Source: Scleropages formosus
Lineage: Eukaryota > Chordata > Actinopteri > Osteoglossiformes > Osteoglossidae
Length of the DNA stretch: 64,000 nucleotides
Direction of reading: 5' to 3'
Assembly: GCF_900964775.1 (NCBI RefSeq)
Contig: NC_041813.1
Span: forward strand, 28,043,105 to 28,107,104
The position numbers and the translations under genes are program-made. This document shows positions 42,237 to 54,026 of this stretch, one piece after another. Under the pieces are notes generated by a model. The model made no database searches and was not told where the DNA came from. It saw only the letters and a list, made by a program, of their open reading frames with translations. Positions within the stretch are counted from its first letter, which is position 1, and the number at the start of each line of letters is the position of its first letter.

Positions 42237-42720
42237 TCTGGCCGTGCCTCTCTCTCACTCTCGTGCCACAGAACGAGCCGGATTATATTTCTTCAGTGTT
42301 CAAGTGCTGAGACGGGTAGCGAAGAGGAGGCGCGCAGGGAGACCGACACAGCCAAGCGGAACACGTTCAGATCAAATATTCCCCCCCACTCGGCGACAGT
42401 ACCGTAAAATATACCCGGTTTCGTTTTTTACGTGCTGAACGTGAATTTCGTCTTTATCGCTGTCTCCGAGCAGCGCTCCTGCTGCCGCTCGCTCTCTCAG
42501 CCCTGCCTGTTGTCGGAAGGAGAAAAAAAAGACCGCGTCACCGTCGCGCGGAAGGATATCCACACGCGACGCCGCGACTGGGCGGGCGCCCGCCCGCTCT
42601 CCCTTGCGCGCGCGTCCGCGTGTCCTCCCGCCTGCCCCTCCCCTCGTCCACGCCAGGGGCCCGCCGTGCGCGCGCGCGACCTGCTGTGCTGCGAGACGCG
42701 TGGTCCACCTGTAGCGTTTC
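42237..42720 (-). promoter_or_regulatory. kpnb1 5' region, CpG-rich
   Basis: GC- and CpG-rich stretch upstream of the kpnb1 start codon (dense CG from about 42460 to 42750), without a TATA box in an obvious position. Likely a CpG-island promoter. No opposite-strand gene was recognised at this edge. Confidence 0.55.
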
Positions 42721-42839
42721 TGGCGCGTTTTCCGTCCGCGGTCCGCGGAATTCGTCTTTACTTTCCCAAAGGTGGCACTCTTTGTGATCTGATTAAAAAG
42801 CGAAAATGTAAAAATGCAGACATGCTTTCAAAACAACAG

Positions 42840-43680
42840 TGAAGTACGTTTGTGAAATTACCCTGAACGTTACATAGTAGCGTCGCATGGTGCTGAAGGG
42901 CGCCCCCTAACCGCAGGAATGGCCCATTACTCACATCAATACTTGTCAGTATTCTGCATTATGCCCCTTACATTCTTTATTATGAGTATTTCTCTTTTTT
43001 GCATAAATTAGTTTATGTTCTTAAACTTAGCCATACTGGTTGGATAGCAGTGCGTTGCAGATATTACATTATGAAAATTCCTCTTATAAGGATTTTTACA
43101 TGTCCTCCTTTTAACCTTCCAGTATAAAAATATTGCTCTTATTTAGGTGACACTTTTCCCTAAAGAAACACAATTACAATTAACTTTGTAGACCAAACTA
43201 CTTAAAATTATGTAGTCATTCATATAACCGGGTAATTTTTACTGGAGTAACAGTATTTTGATCAAGTATACTGCAGCAAGAAGTGGGATCTGAACCTAAT
43301 TCTTCGATAGTGAAAAAGCCTTCATGCAGCCACTTGTGTGACAACTTGACTGCACTCTAGAATCCCGTGTCTGCATCCAAAACTCTCCTTCTGTTGATGC
43401 GATGCCCTCTTTGTGTTGTTCTCTGAGATGTACGTTGTTGTGCAGAAAAGAGTCTGCTAAATAAATAAATATAAATGTAAATTACCCATAGTGTGTGTGT
43501 CTGTGTGTGTGAGGTTGCCTTGTGATGGAGCGGTGTCTTATAGATGGGGTGTATTATAGATGTAGAAAAAAATGGAGATAAATGAGACCCATTTGAGTAT
43601 GTTGAGATGTTTCTCTTTTTCCATGGATTAAACATGTTTTGAAGGAGTGGCTTGCAATATTGTGGTATAATATTTGTGTT
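42840..43680. other. Intergenic stretch with a SINE tail
   Basis: AT-rich sequence. 43430-43480 ends in agtctgctaaataaataaat, the tail of a fish SINE. A short TG repeat lies at 43490-43512. No gene seen. Confidence 0.6.
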
Positions 43681-43694
43681 CGGAAATTTAATGC

Positions 43695-43909
43695 GGGGGG
43701 CGCGGTTGTGCAGCATGTTTGGCCGGGGCCTGCTCTCTGGTGGATTAGGGGTTCGAGTCCCGCTTGGGGTGCCCTGCAATGGACTGGCGTCCCGCCCTGG
43801 GTGCGTCCTCTCCCCCTCCAGCCTTGCGCCCTGTGTTGCCGGGTTAGGCTCCGGCTCACCGGGACCCCGCTTGGGACAAGCGACTTCAGACAATGTATGC
43901 GTGTGTGTG
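43695..43909 (+). mobile_element. tRNA-derived SINE with 11-bp target-site duplication
   Basis: Same family as 16973-17168 (gggggcgcggttgtgcag head, B box GGTTCGAGTCC, 'ccctgtgttgccgggttagg' body). Flanked by AAATTTAATGC at 43684-43694 and 43910-43920. Confidence 0.92.
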
Positions 43910-44600
43910 AAATTTAATGCCCGGTCATTATTAGCCTATACCCTTACTAAACTAACAGGTAATATGCAAAGTGCTGTTAACTAGTTAACTAGCAGCACAA
44001 AAAAACTCTTTACAGGGGTGGTGAAAGTATGATTTTCTGCTGGAACTCACAGTCATTTTGTTGTAAAACTTAAAAGCACTGTTTATCCAAAGCACTCTGA
44101 AAATGCATACTCAAAATGATGCAGCAAGTAGCAGAGGGAATCACGTAAATGTTCAGACAGGTCTGTCAAGAAACATTGCTGTCTGTCAAGAAGGGCAGCA
44201 TTCTAACATTCCACTTGGTCTTGTCTTCCTGACAAAGCAACAGGTAGGACGCACCAGATTTAAACTTTAATACCTTGTTCTGAGCTTGACATTCATTTTC
44301 AAAGCTTGCTCACTTTTATTAATTAGTAACAAATTAAAATTTATTAACATTAGATTGTAATAATAAGTTGACATTTAGTAATAAATTAACAATAATTTAG
44401 TTTTTTATAAAAATCAGGTTTGCCACAATAAACTGAGCTCTAAGATCACAGCATCTACATGTATAGAGTAGATATATACTGTATATATATATATATCGTA
44501 TGTAGTAGTTACACTAAACCCTTTCTCATTGTGATGGTAGCGTGGAATGTAAATAACCTGCCTACCTCACCTAGCAACTTTATATTTTCTATTGACACAG

Positions 44601-44723
44601 TGAACCTAACACACATTCTTGAAGTACTGGTTTGAGGAACAGAAGCTCCGAGAGCACCTGCAGCAGAGTGTAGCAAAGAAGAGCAAAGAAGCAAAAACTC
44701 AAAATTATCCAAGAGGAAATCAG
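44601..44723 (+). other. Exon-like segment of unknown gene
   Basis: Preceded by a pyrimidine-rich tract ending gacacag and followed by a perfect donor cag|gtaagt. From 44619 it reads KYWFEEQKLREHLQQSVAKK then SKEAKTQNYPRGNQ up to the donor: charged, helix-prone and protein-like. The same frame is closed by TAA 11-13 bases before 44619, and there is no ATG. It could be a 5' UTR exon of the TRIM gene downstream (whose first coding exon also starts with an acceptor), or a remnant exon of a lost gene. I do not recognise the peptide. Confidence 0.4.
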
Positions 44724-46242
44724 GTAAGTTTTATTTTCTTAATGTGTCAACTTTTCGTACAACTTTCTAAATATTTCTATATAACCTCAATTTGTATTCA
44801 AAAATTATTATTTTTTTTTTAGAATTTTTAGGATTACACCGAATCCAGTTAACAGAGATCTAAATTTTTTGCTAGTGATTCAGTAATACTAAAAAGTAAG
44901 AGTTCATGCAGAGCTAGATGGAGAATTAAATACCTAAAATATATTAGCACCCTGAAACAGAAAATTTCAAACTGTTGAATCTATCTTCAAAATATGTAAC
45001 TGTATTTCCTATGAGATGTGCATCACTTTGGAGAAAAGCGTCTGCTAAATGAATAAATGTAAATGTAATGTAATGTCCTAATTAGTATATTTAAATTTAA
45101 AGCTGTCGCTGTTTGTCCTGACATTTTTAGGGAAACCTGCCAAATCAAAATTAAAACTAATAAAAATTTGGTAATTTAAGATGAAGAATAAATAATATTT
45201 CTGAAACAAATAGTAAATTTATCTCTAAAAAATTGGTAGTCTGCGAGAATGCTTTTGGTGTATAAACTTAGTCTATATTTCAACCAATTTCACAAGCATC
45301 AAGTACAGTACAATAACCCAAATAATGTTTATGATTAATGATCATGTCTGCCATAAATTTCTACTAATTTTACCAATGATGGCTGCTTACGCTGACCATC
45401 TAAGTAGAATTTTCATGCTTCATGTTGATCTGTGGTACTGCCATTGCAACATGTAATACATTGATTTCAAAAGTGTGGTGTGTTCATACTGCTACAGATC
45501 GTTTACCTCTCACTGCCACGTTGAAAGAAAGTACTAGATGAAGTAAAGAGGAGTACGGTCAAAGGTAAAAAGGCCTGAAGTTAGTTGGTTAACCATTCGT
45601 ACCGTCGTTTGAATGAGGGAGTTTTATTGTGGGTTTAACAGCACGATGGAACGTTGTTTTACACAGTTGTGTAAGCGATAGAAAAACTCTAAACATTGCT
45701 GGCATTCTTAGCATTTTAACTGCAAAAATCAAAGGTGGGGCCACATACTTTGAATGTCCAAGCTGTCCAAAATATTGGAATGACATATGTATTTTAGCAG
45801 TAGTAAATAGGACTCGGGGAAAACTCTATACATGTTGCTGCATTTATTATATCTTACAGTCTGCTTATTTATTTACTCGTTTAAAGAAACGCACACATTC
45901 TTCAGAAACCCATATACATGTGGATATATCAATAAACCCCGCGCCACAGGAGGCAACTGATTAAATGTCTTGAATTCTCATATTTCTCCTATGGCATAAT
46001 GAGAGACCTTGAGATGGAAACTGTTTTTTGATTTCCAGGCCTTGGAGGGTGTGATGATGTAAGAATGGAGGAAAGGATGCAATCTTAATAAGCCCTGTTT
46101 AGCCTTCTTAACAGTCATTTTTAAAGGCGTCTCAGCACATTGGATAAATACAGTCAAAATGGGTTTATGTTTGTTTTGCTGCTTGTTTGTCTCAGTTTAG
46201 TTAAAAGGTGTTTTTTTGAAGAGAAATAGAATAAACTGGAAG
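44724..46242. other. Intergenic stretch / possible TRIM 5' intron
   Basis: AT-rich, with another SINE tail (gcgtctgctaaatgaataaa) at 45038-45062. Reading frames near 45589-45964 match nothing I know. Confidence 0.5.
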
Positions 46243-46275
46243 TCCATCCATCCATCCATCCATCCATCCATCCAT

Positions 46276-46309
<34 letters not shown>

Positions 46310-46344
46310 GGATATTGCTCCACCCATCCATCCATCCATCCATT
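46243..46344 (+). repeat. (TCCA)n microsatellite
   Basis: About 25 repeats of TCCA with a short interruption around 46300-46322. It ends 77 bp before the exon that carries the TRIM start codon. Confidence 0.95.
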
Positions 46345-46425
46345 TGTGCAATGCAGGCTGCAGTGGTCTGGAGCATATCCTACAAGTCATGTCTTAAGCA
46401 ATCTTTTCTTTCTATTACAGATCCC

Positions 46426-46437
46426 ATGATTGCTTAA
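46426..46437 (+). promoter_or_regulatory. Four-codon uORF abutting the TRIM start
   Basis: Within the first recognised TRIM exon (acceptor ends 46420), ATG ATT GCT TAA runs straight into the main start as TAA-ATG. Such a minimal uORF could dampen translation or act by termination-reinitiation; this is inferred. Confidence 0.5.
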
Positions 46438-49400
46438 ATGGCAGAGTCAAACCTACCATCAATGCTCTCAGAGCAGGAGCTCACCTGTTCCATTTGTCTC
46501 GATATATTCAGTGATCCCGTCTCCACACCGTGTGGTCACAACTTCTGCCAAAGCTGCATTGGGAGATACTGGGCTACCAGTTCCACCTGGAACTGTCCTC
46601 TGTGCAAGAGACAGTTCAGCGAGCGTCCCGAGCTCGCCGTGAACCGAGTCTTTGCCCACATCACCAGCAAATGCAAAGAAACGTGTTTCACGGCGGAGGG
46701 GCAGGATCCACCAGCTGGCGTTTCATCCCTGGTGATCACCTGCGACATCTGCACCGGGAGGAAGATGAAGGCTGTCAGCACCTGCCTCACCTGCACCGCT
46801 TCGTATTGTGACATCCACGTTCAGCCCCATCTCCAGAATCCAAACTACAGTCACCACAAGCTCCTGGATCCCTCTGACGCCTTTCAAGGTCGCACCTGCC
46901 CCATTCACAACCGCCTGTTGGAGGTGTACTGCTGCACTGACCAAGCATGCATCTGTGCCATTTGTGTGATGCAGGAGCACTGCAACCATCGCACAGTGTC
47001 TGTGCAGACGGAGAGGGCTAGAAAACAGGTATGTGGGGCTCGGGAAGTTTTAAAAAGCCCTTTATAAGCTGCCTTTATGAATAAATCCTTATGCATTTGG
47101 TAAGTCTGGTGATATGAGCCTATTTGTCAAATGAAATGATTTGATATTATGATTTGCAAACACTGGGGATCATCAGGGACCTTTTTTTTATTTTAACATG
47201 TGTCCAAACTCCTACAAACAAAAAGGTCAGCGTAGAATATATGAGAAATACTGACAGCTGTAATACCTCATCTTTTAACAGAGTAGTTGGTAAACTAGGC
47301 AGCAATGGTATTATATACCATTAAAGCTTATGTCTCCATCTGTCCATCCATTGTCCAATGACTGCTTGTCCACTGCCGAGCTGCAGTGATCCCGAGTCCA
47401 TCCCGGATGCATACGGTGCAACGTAAAGTACACTCTGAACGGAACACCATTCCGCTGCAAGGCAGTCTATGTCTCCAGTACCCTTAACACTGACACAGTC
47501 AAATTAATTGCATTGCACAAACATCTGTAAAGATCTGCCAATACTAGCCCACCAGCAGCGATGTCCTGGATGACTTGTCCTTAGTGATGTCACAGCTATA
47601 GGTGTTACTATCAGCTTTTGATCTGCCAAACTGTCCAGTAAAAAGATCTGCTGGTAGCTGCAACTAAAGTAGCACAATGCCATACAGTGCCATGGAGTGC
47701 ACAAAAGTACATATTTTAACCTAGTTTCCTCCAAAATTAACCCCATAGGCTTCATATTTTTAATTTCTTGGGTTTAAAAATAAAAAAGTTATCTTTAAAT
47801 GAAGAACATTCAAGGGAGAGGGGTAGCCTACAGTGCTACTTGAAAGTACGTGGTCATCCTTCTTGCATAGAATATGAAACTTATAAAATGTAAATGTGAA
47901 AGCTTCAAAGAAATGTATAAAATAAATAAATGATTATGAGATACACACCTGATTCTACTTACGTACTTGGTTTAACCAGTACGCCTTGGGGTTTGCTTCT
48001 TTTTACGCTTGCACTACTTCCGTGTTTCTACTACACACTTATTTCCCTCTAAAGCAACATATGGAATTGGTCATTATACACCTGTTTTGTCACATGAGAA
48101 TGAGCTCTTCTCATTAAATGAGCATTTCGTGGTAAAACTAAGGGACACAAGCAGCACTGTGTAATACCTTGATTTATCCAAAGTACAAGTAGTTAATAAG
48201 GCCTAACTTACGTCGGTGTTAAATCATAAATAATTTGGTTTTTGTGTTTCCTAAAGACGTCTCTGCAGTGTTATGCAGCCTTATTGTCGTTCATGCTCAC
48301 AAGACATGACCCCAGGTCACATTGTTCGCCAGCAGTGGGAAAAACACAAACTTGTGTAGGCGATGCTGTACACGCTCTTGGCCCCATGGATAAAATGCAA
48401 TTAATTTCTCACTGCTCTTCCTCGGCATGATGAGTGTTAAAATTTATCTACGCGTGTTTGTGTTTCGAAGAAATTCCTTGGAAAGATTCAGTTTGAGATT
48501 CAGAGGAAGACTGAAGAGAAATCAGCCAAACTCACAGCACTGACAAATAAAGTTGAATCCTTAAGGGTGAGTGTTTTGTAAATAGATTTTGTTTCGTAAA
48601 CTAATTCTGTCTGAAACCCTTCAAGATACTGGCAAACTATATATCAAGCAACTCAGCCCAGACTATTATAAATCTAGTCTGAGGTTAAAAAGGATTTTAA
48701 AAAGGTTTATTTGTTATTGTTAAATTACCTCTCTGCACCAGAGCAGATTATTCAAATCGGTACAATAATTTTATCCGAGATGATTAAAGTTTTTCAGATT
48801 TTATTAAGGTGATGGGTGGAAAAACATTTCATCAGTCTCTCTATCTTGTACTTTATTTGTAAGTGTGCTGTAGGTGTATTTCCCATGCTGATAGAAATAA
48901 AACTAATAATATAAGTCATTATTACTACCACTCCCATCAAAATGAATCAAATTTATTTGCAAATGCTAATGTGTAATTGTTGTTGTCTACATCAACCGCT
49001 TTGAGAGTCACATTACATTTACATTTATTCATCTAGAAGATACTTTTCTCCAAAGCAATGAAGAAAAGAACTTAACTGGAGAAGCTGTGACTGAAGCGAC
49101 TTATATTTTTACCGATCATAACCATAGCCAAATTTACCATTATGAAAAAGGTAAAAATCCTTAACATATGGAGCCTCGCTGATCTGTTTCTTCCAGAACT
49201 TTGCTCAGAATGAAATTTCACAAGTGGAGAACATCTTGATGGACCTGAGTAGGTCTGTGGAAAGGATTCGTGGGGAGCTGGTGGGAGGAATAATGGAGAA
49301 ACAAGCAGCAATGGAAGCCAGAGGAGAGGAGTACATCTCCCATTTGGAAGCAGAAGTGGAGCAGCTTCGAGAACGGCAAGCCAACCTCGAGTCCCAGGCC

Positions 49401-52400
49401 ACCTCTGAAGATCACATTGGGTTTTTACAGGTCCGCAGATCGCAGTACCTTATATGCATTTCATTTTAAATTTGATTTATTTCCCAAAATAATGCATTGT
49501 TTTATTTACATGTCAGTGAGCAGGTAGTTATAACGATACTACAGTGATTACTAATCTATATGTAGTATGCATGTTGTATCTGTTTCTTAACATTCAAATT
49601 GGAATGGAAGTGGGAAAGAGTGAGATTTTCACATAATGAAAATGTAGGTGCATTTTTCTGAATTTTAATGATCAGCGTATCAAAACAAGAAATTTATTCT
49701 TATAATTTGACCATCTCCGTCAGCTGTACGCCTAAGAATGAGACAGAAATTTATGACTGGCCTGATTGAAAAGGGGTGTGACCACAGCTGAAGCTGACGT
49801 TTAAAATGTTAAAAACATTTAATTCATGAGAAATTAATCTGAATAGTTATTTATATCATAGATGCATTTTTCAGTATTTTTAAATCACTAAGAACAGTGT
49901 GTCTGCAGAACAAATGATAACCTTCGATAAACCAAATAAATGTTTACACTTACACTGTATTAAAATGAAAAGCAGCAGAGTTTTGTAATTGTACCCATAC
50001 TGTTTTCCAGAATTTCCAGAAAGCTCTTGAACCCCTGGAGACAGATGCTGACATGCAACATGATGAAGATGTTGTGGAGCTACCTCTGCATTTGGAGAAT
50101 GTGAAGAAAGCTCTGATGGAACTGCACTACAAGCTGGAGGACGTTCACATGACGGAGGTGCACTCTGAAAACCAAAGTAAGTCTCAGTCTATTAAAAGAA
50201 AGAAAAATAATATAATATGTATAATAAAACTTTTATCATTATACATGCTTGCATAATGAAAGTTTAAACATTTTTTGAAATGTCAACCATCCGTACATTC
50301 ATCCGTCCACTTTTTTTTTAAACTGAAATGTTCAATTTCTATATTTTAAAATTTATCTGTACATTATTACATTGTTAGCAGATGATTACTGGATGCAAAT
50401 TGTACAGTGAATATGCATGAATAAACAGTTTTGTGTGAAAAACCCTGGGCATGAACAACAGGGCAAGGCCTTCTCCAGGGCCGACTTTCTCAACCACTAT
50501 ACTACCGACGCTTGTCTTCAGCCTGCTTCCAGAACATGTAATGATGTGTCACAAAACAATCTGTGAATATTGTGTCCAAACAATAGCATTATAATTATCG
50601 AGAAGCAGAACGTAACAAATATTGTATTATAATATATAATACACAGTAATATATAAATATTACTAATGTAAAATGTAAGAAATAAAATGTGGCCACTGGA
50701 ACAACTGAGAAAAAGAATTATTACAATGATGGGCACTGGATCCTGCCAACGCAAGTATAAAGTATAAGCAGTATAGCACTCACAGTTCTAGAGGTGTTTA
50801 TAAATGATATGATACAGGCAGTCCCTGGGTTACAAACGTCCGACTTACGTACAACCCGTAGTTATGAACCACCCCCTACATACAATGGTTTGTAATAACA
50901 AATGGGCGCTACTTTGCGACACGCATCGAAACATTGCACGTCTACGGCGGTTCATCGGCTTGTTTTTCGCTGAATTTCTTTTTTGTTTTTACCCTTGTTG
51001 CCATGGCACCAAAGCGTAAATGTGATGCAAGTGATGGTGATGCACCAAAGAAAAGGAAAACGATCACGATTGAAACTAAAGTGGAAATAATAAAGTGATC
51101 AGAAAAAGGTGAAACGCCAACAAACTTTGGAAAAGAGGACATTAAAGTTTGTTTTTTATACCTACACACACACTCTCTGTCCTCCTTCTTTCTCGCTCTC
51201 TATTATAAATACTGTCGTTACATTTATTATTATTATAACTCTCTTATTACACACACAATGTCTGAAACCGCTTGTCCCAAGCGGGGTCGCGGTGACTCGG
51301 AGCCTAACCCGGCAACACAGGATGCAAGGCAGGAGGGGGAGGGGACACACCCAGGACGGGATGCCAGTCCATCACAGGGCACCCCAAGCGGGACTCGAAC
51401 CCCTGACCCACCAGAGAGCAGGACCCGGTCAAACCCGCTGCACCGCCGCACCCCTCATCTGTGTTATTATGTTAAAGATATTTTAGTGTCTCTGGCAGTG
51501 TTTCTTTAATGTTTTTTTTTTGCATGGAAAGATATACTATATACTAAGACTAACATTTGACTAACTGACATTAGATAGAAAGCGTACCAAACTGTTCCGA
51601 CTTATGTACAAATCTGACTTAAATACAAATTTAGGAACGTAACTCGTTCGTGAACCGGGGACCGTCTGTATTGCAATAATCACCTGTACAACTATGAGTT
51701 CTGTCCTACTTTTTTTCAAGAAATAATTGAGTCGTTCAAAAATAAGAGCTGAGTGTTGGTATACAGTTCAAATGAAAAATATTATGTTATCTTCCAGCTT
51801 CGCTTTCAGAGGCTCATAGTATGATGAGTCTCCACGGCATGCGCAGGAAGGAAAGGTCATTGAAAGGTGGGCGAGCAGATCACCGGACTACATGCTAACA
51901 AAATTCTTCTCATTATCTGTGCTTCTTTAAAAATTATCACTGCAAATATTTGCCACATTGTCATCATACTTTTATTCTGTTCTCATAAAAAATGATCTGT
52001 CCCTTCACTTCCATTTCCTTCACAGATCTTACAAGAGTCAGACCAGGAACAGGTATGTGTACTATGAGTCATAGTTTACCATTTACAGGAAAACAAAGTT
52101 TACTGTTATTTTTGGCATAAACTTCAGTTTTCATTTAGGATTTAATCTAGGTTTCTAAGGTGAGAAAATGAATATTTTTTTTTATTTGATATCACATACT
52201 GTCTGTACAAAGCTGCTGTTTTTAGAGGTTAATTCTGCGTTCCTCTTTGTTACCACTGCATATGGTTTAGCTACGCTTTGTCCCACATGCCAGCACAGAT
52301 TCCTTGAAAAAGTATTCTAGCAATATTGGTGTCGCATAATGGTAATGACTGGTAATTGTAAAATTGTAATATAATTGTAAAATAGTTTGTATGTTCTCCC

Positions 52401-54026
52401 CGTGTCTGCGTGGGTTTCCTCAGGGTGCTCTGGTTTCCACCCACACTCCAAAGACATGCTGTTCAGGTTCCCCCATAGTGTGTGAGTGACAGAGAAAGTG
52501 TGTTCCGCTGATGTATGGATGAGTGACCCAGTGTAAGTAGTGTATCTAGCAGTGTAAGTCACCACGGTAAATAAGGTGTGTGGGCTGGTAACACTACATA
52601 ATATCCATTGAAAGTCACTTTGGAGAAAAGTGTCTGCTAAACAAATAAATGTAATATAAATATAAAGCGTTCCACCATTTAGGATGGGACACATGAAATT
52701 TTTTAGACATTTTACAGCAGGATTTTGCTTGCTGAACTTTCATTCACTGGTAATACTGTGTCTTCCAGGGCTGAAGAAGATTCGAGCTTACACAGGTAAA
52801 CTTTAGCAAAGCCGAACTGGCACGTTATCTAAAAAAAAGCCATTCACTGTAACCGCTCTAGTTCTTAAGTAATATTCAAAAACTGCTGACTAACGCTGAT
52901 GACCCAGAATGAAGACAAGATGCTTCTCATTCTTTCCAGAGGACGTGATGCTGAACCCAGTGACTGCCTATCCCTTCCTCATCGTGTCTGATGATGGCAA
53001 GCAGGTGAAGCGAGGGGAGAAAACCAAGTTGAACATCAGTAGCCCCCAGCGCTACGATGTTTGGTCTTGTGTGCTGGCCAAGGAGGGCTTCACCTCAGGA
53101 CGACACTACTGGGAGGTGAGGAACCGCAGCATAGATGCGTACAGGTGGTCCCCGATTTTCGATGGGGTTACGTTCCTCGAAACCCATCGTAAGTCGAAAA
53201 TATCGTAAGTCAAAAATGCATTTAATACACCTAATACACACCTCTGCGTGATCGCTGCCCAGCATCGCGAGAGAGTATTGCTCCGCAGATGGCTTGCCTG
53301 GGAAAAAATCAAAATTCAAAATTAAACTGGAAGTATGGTTTCTACCCGAATGTCTATCGCCAGCTCACCATCGTAAAGTCGAAAAAATCGTAAGTCGAAC
53401 CATCGTAAATCGGGGGCCACCCGTATGTCTTTTCATGACTGGTCACTTGAACCATTCATCGATATTATGCAAATAAATTCAAACAAAACTGCATACATGG
53501 GTGAGCACCTTTAATGGCCAACTGTATTTTCTTTGAATTTATTTGCACAATATCGGCGAATGGCGCAAGAGAGCAATCAAAAACATTTGCATAATTTTTT
53601 TTGATGACTTCGTGCCTGATCGTTGCGCTTTCCTGCGTACGGTTATGACTCTTTTCCCGTTTCTAGGTCACCGTGGGGGACAGCAAGGACTGGAAACTTG
53701 GCGTTGTTCGGGAGTCTGCCCCTCGCAAAGGCCTGTTTGACATGTCACCTCGTATCGGCTACTACGCGATTTGGTGGAGCGCGAACCAGTTGCGCGTCCT
53801 CACCTCCCCTTTGACCAAAGTGAAAATCTCAAGCCGGCTGAGGAGGGTAGGGATATACGTTGACTGCGAGGAAGGCCAAGTTGTGTTTTACAACGCAAAA
53901 GCAGGGTCGGCGGTGTACGCCTTCAGCGGAGAAGAGTTCTCCGAGAAGATGCTGCCTTTGTTTGGGACCGGGGACAAAGACGTACCTTTAGTGCTCGTGA
54001 CGCCTGAAACTAACATCCCTGAGTGA
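46438..54026 (+). CDS. TRIM-family E3 ubiquitin ligase (RING, B-boxes, coiled coil, PRY-SPRY)
   Basis: Coding exons: 46438-47028, 48471-48566, 49197-49430, 50011-50176, 51798-51866, 52026-52052, 52769-52795, 52940-53115, 53667-54026. Sum 1746 nt = 581 aa, all in frame with GT/AG borders. Exon 1 holds a C3HC4 RING (CSICLDIF ... PCGHNFCQSC ... CPLC), a B-box 1-like domain (CDICTGRK ... CDIH) and a B-box 2 (CPIHNRLLEVYC ...). The 96- and 234-nt exons encode the coiled coil. Two 27-nt microexons lead to PRY-SPRY (LNPVTAYPFLIVSDDGKQVK, SGRHYWE, KDWKLGVVRESAPRKG). PRY-SPRY is split after GRHYWE by an intron with a Tigger-like MITE; many TRIM genes keep this part in one exon. Architecture is closest to the two-B-box TRIM25/NF7-like fish TRIMs, often linked to antiviral ubiquitination. 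The exact orthologue cannot be named by eye. A noncoding 5' exon must lie upstream of 46421. Confidence 0.93.
50815..51668 (+). mobile_element. Tigger-like DNA transposon remnant in a TRIM intron
   Basis: Flanked by TA. Left terminus CAGGCAGTCCCTGGGTTAC; the right terminus read inward is CAGACGGTCCCCGGTTC. From 51004 a short frame starts MAPKRKCDASDGDAPKKRKT, matching the N-terminus of Tigger (pogo/Tc1-mariner superfamily) transposases, and meets a stop (TGA) after about 31 codons. The DNA-binding remainder and catalytic domain are missing, so the copy is an internally deleted, dead element. A SINE has inserted into it. Confidence 0.85.
51251..51459 (-). mobile_element. tRNA-derived SINE nested in the Tigger remnant
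   Basis: Reverse-strand copy of the family at 43695-43909 (B box as GGACTCGAACCCC on +, head at the right as gcaccgccgcacccc). Possible short direct repeats TTATTA at both sides. Younger than the host transposon copy. Confidence 0.88.
52381..52655 (+). mobile_element. 5'-truncated SINE in a TRIM intron
   Basis: Matches the family at 58384-58700 from 'gttctccccgtgtctgcgtg' through 'gtgtgtgggctggtaacact' to the tail 'gagaaaagtgtctgctaaac'. The tRNA head is missing. Confidence 0.85.
53142..53423 (+). mobile_element. Tigger-like MITE inside the PRY-SPRY intron
   Basis: 282 bp flanked by TA, with ends CAGGTGGTCCCCGATTTTCG and, inward from the right, CGGGTGGCCCCCGATTTACG. Same family as 39674-39963. 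It begins 26 bp after the donor at 53116 and makes up half of this 551-bp intron. Confidence 0.88.

Noticed and set aside
42432-42842. 136-aa plus-strand frame upstream of kpnb1
   Set aside because: Lies in the CpG-rich promoter where stop codons are rare; no similarity recognised.
45589-45964. Overlapping frames near 45.6-45.9 kb suggesting a transposase fragment
   Set aside because: No terminal repeats and no recognisable transposase motif on either strand.
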